From assembly GCF_949628215.1 (NCBI RefSeq), contig NC_134284.1, forward strand, positions 1,240,001 through 1,304,000: a stretch of 64,000 bases of DNA. Direction: 5' to 3'. Both the position numbers and the translations under genes were made by a program. A model generated the notes under the pieces. The model worked only from the letters and a program-made list of their open reading frames with translations. It had not been told where the DNA came from and made no database searches. Below, one piece after another: positions 27,261 to 41,200 of this stretch. Position 1 is the first letter of the stretch, and each line of letters opens with the position of its first letter. This stretch comes from Phalacrocorax aristotelis (lineage: Eukaryota; Chordata; Aves; Suliformes; Phalacrocoracidae).

Positions 27261-28141
27261 TCCTTAATCCTGACCGGCACTGGGAGCTTCCGCGGTTTGC
27301 AGATGTTGGTAACTGACAGCTCGCTGCTTCTTTTTGTAACAGTTTTCGAAACACCGTGGCGGTGTGTTCGCGTCTCTTGCCATGACAGAGAGAGGCGGGG
27401 GGGTTACCCCATTTGCCTTTACTAATTCCTACTACATAAATGTCACCTTTTGTCTGTACCACCCTTTACTAGAAGTTCTTTGGGGTTTTTTTCAGTGTTT
27501 TTTTTTTCGAAGTTTAAACCAGTGTTTTCTAGTTCCTTGCCCTCTAAGTACCTAATAAATTGGAGACTTGGCTTTCTCTACAGAGTCTTAATGAGCCTTT
27601 GTATTGTGCTTTTTAATAGTTTTCAGTTATTACTTCGTATGACATACCTGGCACTGACATAAAGCTGCAGCTCTCTAATTCCCAAACTGCCGTCCTAACG
27701 GCTTTGCACTTTTCACTTGTTCCCCCTCTCCCACAGTCCCGGAGTGTGTCCTTTAGCTTTAATTGCACATATCATCTTTCTGTGAGCAATTTACTTCATG
27801 GTATCTTCAGAGCTCTTGGGTGAGTGCCACATATAGAAACCCATTCACTGGTTCTTCTAAGGGCAGCAAAGGAGTCTTTAACGGATGTGAGAAGCCAAGG
27901 GGCATTGAATCACTGCCAGGATGGGAACGGGGGGAAGGGGAGAGAAAAATTGGAGTAGGGGCTAGAAGAAGAAAAAGCAATGTGAAGAGCGAGAAGGTCA
28001 GCGACAGGAGGGAAAAGAAGTGTGAGCACCCCGACGAGTTGTAACAGGAATGCACCGTAACAAAAAAAGTTACTGAGGTGCAGAGGCGAGAGGGTGACCT
28101 GGAAATCTTAAGAGAAAAATGGAGAAGTATGCAGGACCTTT
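27261..28141. other. Spacer between the PIGH and ARG2 CpG islands
   Basis: AT-richer sequence without a recognisable gene. It contains a purine-rich stretch at about 27915-28020 and ends at the 12-bp hairpin at 28142-28169. Possibly regulatory for the divergent pair, but nothing in the sequence proves it. Confidence 0.5.
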
Positions 28142-28169
28142 TTTTGTGTCACTGGCAAGTGACACAAAA
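28142..28169. repeat. Perfect 12-bp inverted repeat, 4-base loop
   Basis: TTTTGTGTCACT at 28142-28153 is followed by the loop GGCA and its exact reverse complement at 28158-28169. It lies between the two CpG islands. The arms contain TGTCA/TGACA, which resembles TALE-homeodomain half-sites; that reading is inference. Confidence 0.85.
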
Positions 28170-29169
28170 CCACATTTTACCACATTTCGTGCCCTGTCAT
28201 CTCTCTTCTCATGCACGCTGCCAGCCTTGCTTTCAAGCGTCTGCTAAGGTTGCACATTTATGAGTCATGTTGCCTCATCATGGAAGGGAAGGATGGGGTC
28301 ATTTACGAATTTTTAAATGATTTCTTAATCTGTAATCCTTCAATTGCGCTGTGAAAAGGAACAATGAGAGCTTTCAGAACTTATGAATTGTCTCACCCTG
28401 AGATCAGGTATTTGAGGCGGGTGCTGGAGAGGTGTCTTTTTTTAATGCTTTATCAAGGTTATCAGGTGAAGAGTGTGACCCCAGTGTTTCCTTCAGTCAG
28501 TCCAGGGAGTAGCATTCCTGCGAGGTGACTCTCAGGAGCTTGGTGTAGCCAGTCAGGGAGCTTGGCTGAGGTGGTCATCCCCGTGTGTGATCGCTGCTGG
28601 GGCGGTTGGGGGTTCCTCCGTTTCACACCCAGACCCCGGGCCAGGTCTCTCGCAGCAGCGGCCGAATGGGGAGTATCAAGGGAGGCTATTCCCCGAGAGC
28701 TCTCCCGGGCCTGGCCGGTGCTTCGTGTCTATCCTCCCGGCAGGGCGAGGAGGGGGCGGTGAGGGTACCGCCGCCCCGGGGCGGGGGGACACCTGGCAGC
28801 TCCGCCTGCCGCCGGCAGTGAGGTGAAGCGGCCCGGGGTCCTCACGGGGAGGTGGCAGTTGGGAGTGGAAAAAACCCAGGCGAGGAGGAGGAGGAGGAGA
28901 GGGCGCGGCGGGAGGGGAGCCCCCGGGGCGCGTGGGGCGTCGGCCGTTGCGGAGGAGCCGCTGGCCGTCCCCTCCTCCCCTCCCGCCCCGGGCCGCGGGG
29001 GGCAGGACACACCCCCGGGCGCGCGCGCTGCCGTTGGCCGGGCGGCGCGGGCGTGTGAGGGGCGGGAGGCGGGAGCCGGCTGCGGGAGGCGCGGGGCTGG
29101 AGCTCGTTAAAAGGAGCGGTAGCGGTGGTGGGAGGTGGTATCACTCGGCGGCTCCGCGGCTTTCGTGTC

Positions 29170-29289
29170 ATGGCCCTGCGCAGCGGCTTTGCCCGGCTCC
29201 TCCTACGCAAGCAGGCGGACGCGGGGCTCCAGCTGCCCAAGCAGGCGCACTCCGTGGCGCTGGTGGGAGCTCCGCTCTCCAGGGGGCAG
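29170..29289 (+). CDS. ARG2: ARG2 exon 1 (coding part)
   Basis: 40 codons, ending phase 0 before GTGGGC. It encodes the presequence [19 protein letters not shown] and then [14 protein letters not shown], the first strand of the arginase fold. Confidence 0.95.
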
Positions 29290-32200
29290 GTGGGCATTGT
29301 GGCTCGGCGGGAGCGGGCGAAGAGGCACCCCTTGCCCCGCCGAGGGGGCAGGTGGCTGCCGCAGCTGTTCGGCTCCTCTCCGCTCCCCTCGGCGGGGCTG
29401 GCGTACCTGGTGGCAGGCAGCACGGGCTAACACATCCCCCTTCTCTTTGTCTCGCAGAAACGGCGGGGAGTGGATCACGGCCCCGCTACCCTCCGCGCCG
29501 CGGGGCTGGTGGAGCGGCTGGCCAGGCTCGGTGAGGCGCGACGCGGCGGGGGGCCGGGCGGGTGGAGGGGACTGCGGGGTTGCCTTCATCTTCCCCCTCC
29601 CCGGGCAGGGCATCCTTTTCTGGGCTCCTCGGCGAAGCGTGACTCAGCTCGCTTGCTGCGAGCCCGGAGGGTGGGGTGGAAGCGGTTCTTTCCAGTGAAT
29701 CACGAAACCCAAAACGCCGCTGAGGCCCCGGTGCCCCCGGGAAAGGCGATGCCCGCCGCAGAAATTGCGGTGTGGGGAGGGGGTGGCCTGCCGCATACCA
29801 CCTGGCGTGCGCCTGGAGCAGCCGAAGGAACGCCCAGCCGCACCGGGGACCTCCCGGAACAAAGAGAGCTCGGCCCTCCTGCCTCACCGACCCCCGTGTC
29901 AGCCGCATTCTCGGAAACGCTCGGGTGTACCCGCGTATCCTCTCTGTTGGCACAGCGAGCGCCTTACTGGCATACAGAACGTGTGCTGTTCCCCTTTTGA
30001 CTTAAGAAAAGCTAGAGAAACGTGAGGCCATTTAAAACGTTATGTGCGCTCAGTGTATCAGCCAAGTAAGACCCTTGACTGTGTTCCTCGATTTCTCAGG
30101 TCCCGTGTTTGCCTTTTCCACGTTCATTACCAGCTGCTTACCTTCTTCCTAAAATATGTGAATACTTTCATATGATGAAATTCAGAACTTTCTGGAGAGA
30201 TCCTCGGATTTCTGTATCGGTTCTCATCTGAAGTTCTGCTTTGAAAGCACTTGAAAATAGCACCGTGTGAATGGAAAGCTTCTGGTCTTTTTACTGCTAC
30301 TGTTACTGAAGCAAATCCACATGCTTATTTGTGTTTTAACTTCTCACATCTATTGCTTTTACAAGCCGAGAGCTGCAGAAAAACTGTAGCACAGTCATTA
30401 GAAACAGGACATTCAGGGCAGAAACACGTAAAGTTGAATTCTGTCTCGGAGAACCTTTAATCTAAAAAGGGTTATGGAAAATTGTGTGATGGGGCTGGAT
30501 TGCAGCAGTGGACTACAGAAAGAACTATGTTATCTGCTCTATGTGTGGTTAGAGTTAGTGGAATTTAAACGCATGCAGAGGAAATATAATTGCCTAATAA
30601 CCCTCTATCGAATTTATTCTGAATTACAAGACCTCTTTAAAGCAGAAGCTATTATTCTGTGCAGCCCTGTAGGCTTGTCCTGTGTATCTTATGATTCACA
30701 GACTGAAAACTCCCAGTTTGCAATCAAATGGGTAGACATTTTTTCCTGTCTTGTCTTGTGCAAAGCTGACATGTATGCCATTCTTGGCAATATTTGAATG
30801 AGAGTGAGCATGACCTACAACCTCTACAAACACGGAAGGGGGAGTCTAAAAGAGGTCTTATATGCAGAAATAAAAGCAGGTCTGGATGTTACTGTGCTTC
30901 TTTTAAACTAATGGGTTTCCAGATTTGAAAGGATGGTATGTTATTCTAGGCAAGACTGTAGGAGTAGTTTATCTTTATATCAACAACAAAATTCTATATT
31001 GGAAGGGTTGGGATTCTCTTTCAAGCACTTCAGATCTAATACTTCAAAAGAATTCTTAGAGAATTGGAGAGGGGAGAGACAAACCAACAGAAAAAAAAAC
31101 CATGACACAAGCTCACTTCAGTAGGAACTTGGAGAAGGTAGAAAGAAAGGATGATACAAGCCCTTTCTGAATTCCAGTAACAAAAAGTTGTGGGGATAGA
31201 AATGAAGCAAGCTAAACTAAAAAATAAGCAGAAGGTAAAAATTAATTTTACTGTGTAGTTGCTTAATGAGCAAGGAGTCCATAATCAATAATGCGCATGG
31301 AGATATTTTCTTGCTGTTCCATTACAATTTTTAAGGGCTCTGGCATTCCTTCCTACTGCAGTCCCAGTTTCCTGTTGCTGATGTATTCTTCCACTGCTCT
31401 AGGGTGTTTTGTTTGTTTGGGGTTTTTTTGTTGTTGGTGTTGATCTTTACTGCTTCTGAAATCTCTGCAGCTCCCTTATGAACAGGTTCAGGTGGCACAT
31501 GGGTTGTAACAGGTTCTGCTGTGAGGGCCCATCCTGAAAGAATGGCGGTTACCAGCATACAAAGAGGAGTTGTTTATCTTGCAAAGATGATCTGCTTGAG
31601 GGTAGGGTGGTAGATATAGGAAGAAACTACCATGTAACCTTTTGTATTGCACGCATCTGTAGTTCATGGAAATTTATCAGATTATTGTTTTTGTGTATGG
31701 ACTGTCTATTTTTCTTCTCACAGGTGGCTGGATAGCTTTGCCTGTAATGTGATAATAGTGCCATTGCTCGGCCTCCTGTGGTATGCTGAACTGGCAGTAA
31801 AACTTTAGCTGCTTTCTAACACTGAATTTTCTTGTCATACACTAGAGAATACAACACAGCAACAGTATTTTTCTCATTACTAACTTGGATATTCTACTTT
31901 TCTGTTAAAAGAACTAATAGTTTTCATGGGACCTTGTTGTTTGTTTTCCAGGAGCAGGTAAATAATACTGCAGCAGACCAGGTTTCTCCTTTTAAAAAGA
32001 AATAACATTTATCTAAGATACAGGGCTTCTGTTCTACCACACATATTGGCTACTTCTGAAGCACTTGTGTCCATAGGGTTGGAGCTGGGGGCAGAGGAGT
32101 GTGTGTTTATTGCATGCCCCCATTCTCCACTGGGATGTGAGGGAGTGCTATAAACATGATTCTCCTTGTCATTACAAGCTTAGAACCAGGCATGAGGCCA

Positions 32201-35200
32201 CCTGTGGAATGATGCTTCCCAGCAGAAGAGCAAGGGTGGATTATGGGCAGTCTAAGGAAGTACAGATGGGGGAAAAAAAGCAGTGTTCCTGCAATGAAAA
32301 CTCAGTATTCTGTAACTCTCAAATCAAATTGCCTTCGCTTGTTTCAAGTGGAAGAGATTTCTGATGATCAGATTCTTCTGTTTGCCTGAAATTGTAAAGT
32401 TAACTTACTCATTTCCTATTCATATATTCAAGTTCAATTTGGCCTGCATAAAATGAAGATGCTCTGAAGTCTCTTCTGAGATATAGCATTCAGGTATAAG
32501 GTCTGTGCACTGCATTTGTTCTAGTCCTACGTGCATATACTTCGTTACTTAGAATAGCAAACAACCATGTGGCTTTTCATATGTTTCTATGCCTGATTTA
32601 ATGACTTCCTTGATAGCGCTCAAGCCACATCAGAGTGAGAGAACACTAGACCTTTGTTTCCTCCTTTTTGCACTGTTTTACATTTTGCTTTCACTGGCTG
32701 GTATCTTTGAGAGGGAATTTTATTGTTACTTTCACCCTATTTTAATTTCTATTCTTCCATAGTCCTGAGCTGCTACTCCATTTTCTATTTTTTGGTGAGG
32801 GGGGATACCTCCCTTGAAAGAGACTGTGACTCTACCTACATGATATGATAAATTCTTAGCTGCCTAAAATGATGACTACCTATGAACAGCTTGTTTATGC
32901 TTAGGCTGAAATATGAGGAGGGAGCTCAAAGGCAGATGGTATCGCTAGTCTGTACCGCTGTCAGAGATGAATTTCAGCCAGAGTGACTTTCTTCCCCTTC
33001 TAAGAAGCAGAGAGAACACTGTTTTGTGTTGGTGTAGTAGCTTGAGGTATACTCAGGAAGAGTGTTAATGTAGCAGGAGTCCAACTCCCAAGCCAAAAAC
33101 GGTGGGTGTGCAAGTATGTACCAGGGATAACTTAAAATATAACTGACTAAGGCTGTGAGGCTTCTTATTCACCTTGGTGGTGTTTGTCTTTTGGCTTTGC
33201 TCCTTCCCCCAAGGGCAATTAAAGATATTAACACCTTAAAGAACTCTTCCATCTTGCCAAAGAAGTAAAAGTTCTGTATGAAAGTAGAGACCTCTAACTC
33301 CCTGGCATCAGGGAGGTGAGGATACAAAGCTTGCAGGGCTGTGTATTGTTCTGGCAGTAAAGAGAAACGGGTGCAATATGTGGAGGCTCTTGGACTTTTG
33401 GTGGGAAGGAGTGGGGAAGGTAGATGACAAGATGCACTTGACCTAAGCTATAGAAGATGCAAATTATGAAGTTCTTTAAAGTGAGGATTTCTTGGACCTT
33501 TCATGTTGGCTGCAGATTAAGCAGAGATTCTGATCAAACTTAAATCCAGAGTGTTGCCTAGTCCCCTTGCTGAAGGAGAGAAGGATCATTCTCAGATTCT
33601 TATAAGTAATAGACAGCTGTTGTTTTGATTACCGTAGCCCTTGAGGTGACTTAGAGTACCTCTCCTGTTGCTAACATGGGAAGAACTTGAGTATACAATG
33701 TCTTCCCAAGTACTGACTCCTGTTGATTTCTTCCCCCCTCCCCCCCGTATTTAGAGTATTTAGAGCTGGAGGTGGCTGGGATGCTGAGTTTAGTCAAACT
33801 TGGGTTTGGATTACTCTAGAATGGATTAACAAAGGCTGGATCTGAGTTGCTGTTTTGGCAAGTTAGTGGACTGCAGAGATATGTGGCCTACAGACAGAAG
33901 TAGAGCTAGACTTGTCAGAGTGACCATCATATTATTAGTCTTTTGTTTGACCAGAACAAAGCTCTTCAGTAATAGGATTCAGGAGGTCAGGGTAGTGAGA
34001 TAGAAAGGAGTAACCTCCTCTGAAAGAGGAATGGAGCTGCTAATCCCCATGTGACTGGAGATAGGCTCCCGCTTTGCCTAAAACCATTGGATTTCTACTG
34101 ACATCTACTGCCAAAAATAGCAATGCAACTTTGCTGTCTCTTCAGCATTGCTCATATGGTTAGTTTCAGTCTTAACAATAAATCATGTAGAAGCTGCTTC
34201 ATATCTCCCCTTTTTCCTCTCTAAATCGTCTCGGGGGAAGAGTTTAAGAGGAAGTTCTGGTGCTGGGGTTCAGTAGATGTGGACTGGCAAGAGTTACAGC
34301 GTTGGTAAAATAATTTTCATTAGCCCACCCAGTAAATATGTGTTTAAAGAGTTGCCTGTATCCCTGAAGACTTTGATAAACTGTACCACTCTGCTTGCCC
34401 TATATTTGAATTAGGATTTGACATACAGACTGTAGTTTGAGAAGGTCCACTTGTGTTAGAAACAAGATCTGTCATTTTCTGCTGTTGATAAAGTTGAAAT
34501 GGGAATCAGACAAGCTTTTCAATAACTGCTGGCATTTTAAGCAGCATGTTGTTTAGCTCAATCTCCGCATCGTTGAGATGAGAAATGCTCATGGGTTCTT
34601 ACTGATCACATCTGCTGTTGGTACTGTCAAAGCTAAGTATCAATTTACTAGGAACATTCTCAGGAAAAAATGGGTTAGGATATACCATAGATATGTTAGA
34701 CTAACAGCTAAGTCTTCTGCCTTACAAAGCAGAAATAGGAATACCCTTTTTTGTTTTTACCCAAGGACACCCTCCCCCCTTTTTTCCTCCAGGACAGAAG
34801 AGGTAAATGGGAGTCCTCTTTTTTCCTTCCTTTCCCTCAGACACAAGCATGCACAAACACCTTTGTTTAATAAAATCAGTAAAACATGCTACTGCAGCTT
34901 ATTTCCAGAACTAGAATAAATGACCTATTTTTATTTATACAGTGACAGGTAGAGATCCAAGAGACTGTTATTTTTGTTTTATCTCTCAAATGTCGATTAG
35001 CCGTGACTGGTTAGATTCAAAGACAAGTGGCTTGACAAAAATCAAAGCACGGTCAAATGGACTGGTCATTACTGGCATTTGCAGTGAATCTGTGAAATTA
35101 TGCCAGTTGTCAGAATGCATCAAAGGCAGGTGCTGCTCCACTCTGAGAGGGAGGGCAGCCAGGAGCTGACAAACAATGAGGCAGGCAGAAGGAGCCCTGC

Positions 35201-38200
35201 TGAGGCTTTGGAGGAGAGCTGTTTCGCAGGCCTCCACTGAAGCTGTTTCTAGGCTGGTTCTCTGCAGCAGACCTCATCAGCTAACTCACCTTGAGCATGG
35301 GAAGCTAAGCTCTTAGAAGTGGGGGAGTGTGCTCTGACAGCAGTTATAGTTTATCCTTTTGAGTGTTGTACCCTGTGATATTTGCATGATTACAACTAGC
35401 CTTAGAAGTTACAACAAGAATGCTGACACTGAAAGTACATGGAGCCAGAGCATTCCTTGCGGTAGGTCAGCTCTGATTCTCTTCCCTCCCCCATGTTGGA
35501 GGAGGACACAATGTGCTTGTTTTTGTTTTGGAATAAAAAGTTTTTTGTCAGTCATTGATTTGATGTTTGGTTGGTTTTTCCTCTCCCATTTGGCTGGTGC
35601 ATATTCCAGGTTGTGCATTATCCATGAAGTTGGCTTTAAAAGAGACTTTGTTAATTTGGAGCAAAGTTCACTAGAAGCTTTAATTGCAACTGTTCCTTGC
35701 ATCAATTCAGATTAAATACATGTAAAATATTTAAGCTATACTGATGCAGATCAGGAAACCTGAACTGATTATTTTTTCCTAATCTTTCAATAAAAGGAGA
35801 TGAGATTTAAAGACCAAACAACAGAGCTTTTGGGGGTTTTGTATTTCTTTGGGTTTATGGCAATACCCTTCATCCCTGATAGTTTTATATTATAAAATTA
35901 GTTCTAATACATAGCTGAATTTCTGTACCCATAAAACTATCTATGGATTGGAATAAGTTCAGATCACATGATGGTTTTTTTTTTACCATGAATGGTGTTG
36001 AAGAGAGAGGGGCAAAAAGGGAAATGACAGAGGTGAAACTTTAGGTAATGAGTTGGGTTTTGATCTGCTGTATGGTGCACAGAACCTGTTACTACTTCCT
36101 CATTTGAAACTTTATTCCTGCCTTTCATTGTGGACTCACAGGACCAAGACACCTATGGCAGCTACATGCTTATGTGAATGTGATACAGAGGATTGTTTTT
36201 GGATGGAACATGGAAATTTCCATGGTAAAACCACCTTGTGAAAAGCAGGCAATGAGGCACTAAAGTCAAATACAAAAAAAAATAAATCACATCTTTCATT
36301 TGAATATGAAGAAGTGAGCTGGCCTGATCTTAGTTTCTTGTAGCTGCTAAGAGGGAGGGGGAGAGGGCTTCAGTAATCTCTGATATATTCTGCTCTCCCT
36401 TCCTCTCAAGTGTCTGGGTTAATGAATATAATAACTACTTCTATGCCAATCTAAAGCACAAGGTGTTTGTTGTTGAGGAGAGCTGCTTTAGTATTATGAC
36501 TTCTGATCGCTGTAAGTACATAGTTGTTTTCCTGCTATTGGGAACTGTTTCTGGGTTAAGCTTATTTGAAGGGTATTAGAATTTACACAGGGTTTGCCAG
36601 CAGAGTGGCAGATGGCAATAGCTCCGCCCTTGTCTCCTCTCTGATGCAAGCCACAGTGTAAATGTTTCCCAATGACCCTACATTGACGTTTTTGGAGACC
36701 TCTTCAGGTCAAGTGCACTGGATTTCATAAGAGATTAAAGTTATCAAAAGGAAAACAGGTGGCTGCTTGATATGGTGTTGGAAAAAATATTTATTGGCTC
36801 ATTTTATGTAAAGGATGCCTTAAGACTACACACTTGAGGTAGCAATTGGGATTGGTTTTGCTTGTTGCTGAAGCCTTTTAAATAGGTACCTATACAGAAA
36901 CTTTATCTTGAACTAGACCTTTCAGAATGCCAACAGGAAAGATCTGAGACATGAACTTCCCTCTTTGGAAGTGAAATTTTAGTGCTGGCAGAAACCTACT
37001 GAGCCATCAAATATTTATCTAATAAGAGATTTCTTCCAGCAGATATATATTCTGTTCAAAGAGAATTAGACACCGTGTAAGAACTTCCAGACAAAGTTAT
37101 GATTAAATTAGGCTGCTGAAGTCTGTCTCTTGCAGCAGGAACCTTGGTAGCCTAATTTCATATTCATGTAAAACAAAAGTATGACCTTCATTTAGATAAT
37201 TGTTTTTATACACACACTCCCCAGATAATTCTGGAGGGTTAAAACTGTCTTAAAACAGGCTTTAGAAGGCAGTGGTCATAATGAACTGGATCTTTTGTTT
37301 GCTCTTATGCAACATTTTGACAGTGTCTGAGAAAGGATTACAAAGTCCATACCATAAGCCAATGAGTTTATACTGAAAAGGACAGTAACAGCATGTAGCC
37401 CTTTGCTTCCTTCACAGGAAGGAAAGTAAGTTTGTCTATCAGCATTGTTCATAATACTCACTGCTTCCAGCAAAGCCTTCTGTCTGTGGTGATTCACTTA
37501 AATGGGCTTTAATCTGAGAAAACAGTTCATGGGAGTGATGCTTTTGCGTGACGGATTTTATGTAGCACATAGTATGAAGTAAGATGTAGTAACAGTGGTA
37601 TTTCCAGACTCCTCTGAAAGCAGGTCAGCAGGGCTTAGAAACCAGAAAGAGGAAATATATAATTTTCCCATTTATTCAGGATTTTTCTACTTCTAGTTCA
37701 CAAATACGCAGTATAAACAGGCAGTGTCAGGAGATAATTTCTACCACGTGTTCCGCATGCTTTTGTTCCAATTCCTGTTTGCTGCCTATGAGAGTCATTA
37801 TAACAGTGTTGTAGCAGCATGCCATTGGGCAATGTCAGCAGACAGCCTGGATTTACAAAGCTGAATCTCCTAGCACTTTGCTGCTTCTGGCTCTAGTGTA
37901 GCATCCCAGCAGAAGAGGCTGGGGCGGCTTTCCTCGCTGCTGCCCAGATGTTTTCAGGTTAAATGCCCCAGACTTATGAGCCACTTGCTTTTACAGAAGA
38001 AAATTTTTCTATAAATCTGTCCAGGGAAATTACTTGCTATAGCAACTGCTGCTTCCTGTGGGGACTGAATAAATGGACTGGCTTTTAAGATGATACGAGG
38101 TGAACATTACCATTGTCATACAGCTTGCTAAAGGGCATCTTATGTCCCATTTATAAGCATCATTGAGTTGAGCCCAAGTGCTACACTGATATTTTATTTG

Positions 38201-41200
38201 AAAAGGCATGCAGGAAACTTTATTTTCTTAAAGGTGTTCTTAATTTGTATTTCTACCTAAGTACAAGTTTGGCTCCGAATTATGAAAAATGCTGATTTCC
38301 TTTACCAGATACAGGTAAAGTTCTGGTTCTGGCTGTGTAGGCTGAAGAAACAACTGCCCTCCATTCCCCTGGTCTGCTGGTTGAATGCCTGTGTGACCTT
38401 TCCCTAACGTCTTCCATCGAAAGAAGTTGACCTAGGGAACATCTACTGTACAAACTATTTCAAGTTAACTTATTTTTAGCTGAAATGTGCCCCCAAGCAG
38501 CCCTGTTGATGAAACTGTCAGAGGGGGACACTGAACCGCTGAGGATCCCACTCCTCAGCTGTGGAAGAGATGCATGCTGCCTTTATACACTAATCACTCA
38601 TACTAACAGGAGGGCTGTTGTGCATATATGCATCTTATTTATGTAATTATACTCTGTGGCCATATTCCCATGGACACCTCCATCTCCCTGATATGTCTTT
38701 CAAGCTCCTCTAACAGAACTAGGTGAATCAAGCCTGGTTTGGTTTTTTATGTTTTACTTTTTGTTTGTTTAGGTTTTTCTTTTTTTTTTTGGGGGGTGGG
38801 CGGGGTGTGTGTGGGTTGTTTGGTCCGTGTGTGTCCCGTCCTGTTCCCACCCCCTTCAAAAGGTGATTTCCTCTTGAGCCAGGGTGCTGAGGAAGCTGAC
38901 TTGTATGGACTTCGTGGTTATAAATGTTCTGCACTGTTGATAATTGAATAATGAATCAAACCATGTATTTTTCACTTGCATGTAATTTCTGTTAGAGCCT
39001 GAAAGTGGAACAAAAAGTTTCTTTTGATAATATTTAATTTAATATTATTTAGTTACTAGCAAAATGTTTGTAATGTTTAGTTTGTAAGAGCTGTAGCTCT
39101 TACATTTAAAAAGAATTTCAGTCCTGGCTAGACCTGATCTGTGGCACTGACAAATGGTGTGGATGCTGTGCTTTCTAACGAAAGCAAGGAAGCTGGCTCT
39201 CCTATCTGCCCACATTTTTTCAGTTTTCAGAACTTGGATCTACTGCCTTTTAAAAGGCCCTAATATATTCTTCATGCTCATTTTCTGTGCTGATTCAAAA
39301 AGATGTTATTTTATAACTATCAGTGTCTTAAAATAGGGAGTGCCCCAACTACCAAAGAAATTAAGTGCTTATTTTTTGGTGTGGTGGATTATACAAATCT
39401 TTCACTAATGGCCAAGTAACAGCAAGATCCACCAGACTCCACTGCACTGTAGCATGTCTATCCATTTAGCAATTTCTGTGTTGGACAAAATAATGTAGTT
39501 GAGAAAGATTAAGCTTTTTAAATTCTTTAAAGGAAAACTATTTGCAAGCCAGGCAGATGAAATGAAAAACAGTTCAGGTCTGTAAGTGTTAGACTAATGC
39601 CTGAGGCACTCTAAATAAAAGCTAAGAAAATACATCCATAATTACTTTAATAATTTGACAAATTCTTTTTCTTTGCTGCTCAATAAGCATTAAGAGAAAT
39701 GCACGTGTTGAGTTCATCTCTAATATCTGGTCAATCCTAATAGATAAACCGTGTATCCTGAAGTGATTAGAAGTGTGTATATGCATGTGCATACACATAT
39801 TTATGTGTTGTGTTTTGGGGGTTGTTTTTTGTGTACTATCCCTTCACTAAGCTTTCTTTTTGCCCTAAGGTCATTTAATCATAACCTCTAAAACTCTAGG
39901 CACAATTAAAAGTAGGAAGAAGAGATATTATTAATATTTGAGGATTGGATTAGTGCATACTTCTGAGATTAACTGTGTTCTTAAACAGATACATTTTCAG
40001 CCAACTATCCAATGGCTATCACCCTGGGAAACTTGAGCTATCCTCTGCAAGCACATAAAAACAGTAGGCCTAAATAAATGAGGGAAGCACAAAGCTGCTA
40101 CAGGGCTTATGCACTCTATCTGAACAATGAACTTTTGAAGATGGCAACAAAAACCGAAGGCATCTATTGTCTTAACAGACATGAGGCTTTTTATAAACGT
40201 AACTAGAGAGAGAGACTACTTAATGCAGGAGATCTGAGTACCATTTGTCCAAAAGGCAGATGACATCCCAGAATTCTGGACCCCAAAAATGTGTCTGTCC
40301 ATCTAACATACCTATACTGTAAGCTGTATGAACCTCATGTGATTGTAAGAAATGAATGGCTTTTTTTATTCAGAAGCTGAAACAAGTCTTTTTCCCTTAT
40401 AAATGGGGGTTGGGAGGAGGGCAGGATAAAGAAGGAAATTCTTGAACACAAGTGCTACTTCCCCACACACACTTGCTAGAATCTGCCATGTTTGGCCTGC
40501 TTTGAGCATAACCTGAAGAATCTTAACAGGTTCCTTTAAGTGTTATGAAAGGTGGCATGGCCGGTTCTTTGTTTTACACTGATCTCAGGACGGAGCTTAA
40601 TGATAGAATTTCTTTTCATTCTTTTTCATCTTTTAATGGGTAGAAATATTGTGATGTGCTTTTATGTCCTGTAAGAGAGAACAAAACATAAGTGGTAGTC
40701 CTTTTTCCCATTATGTTGTGTAATGTGCAGTCCTGCACTGCGTAAGTTGCTGAACACAGCTCCCATTTGCGGATTTACTTCCCACAGATGCCAGAGGTAT
40801 TAGATCAAATATTATTAACTTGTACAGCACCTCTAAAAGCTCTTAATACCTATTGAATGATGCAATGTCTTGAAGTCTTACTTCCAAAACTTGTCTCCCG
40901 GGGACACTCAAGTACTTTCATCAAACTTCAAAATGTGTAGCTGTGTGCATATGAGTGAGAAGTAGCCTTGCAGGAAGATGTGAATTAAAAAAAAAATTAG
41001 ACTTTTGACATTCATTGAACATCTCTCAGAACTCACAACTCTTCTCTGATTGTGCACAGCAGCAGAATGAAACAGAGGGTAAAAAATGTAGTGGTCATAT
41101 GGGAGATCAGTGCATTCAAATCTGAACTAAATGGGCTCAAAATTATGCAATCTTAGTGGCTAATTAGGTATTACCAAAGGAGGGGAAAAAAATGCTGTTG

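Larger units (their letters stand above)
28560..29640. promoter_or_regulatory. ARG2: CpG island and promoter of ARG2
   Basis: A second GC-rich, CpG-dense block covers ARG2 exons 1 and 2 and about 600 bases upstream. It contains GGGCGG-type boxes, a (GAG)n run near 28882-28900 and an alternating GCGCGCGC tract near 29018. A weak TATA-like GTTAAAAG is at 29106-29113, about 60 bases before the ATG; its role is uncertain. Confidence 0.75.

Noticed and set aside
28842-30000. Open frames of 100-200 codons on both strands around ARG2 exons 1-2
   Set aside because: Same composition effect in the second CpG island. Only the frame that splices into the arginase exons gives a recognisable protein.
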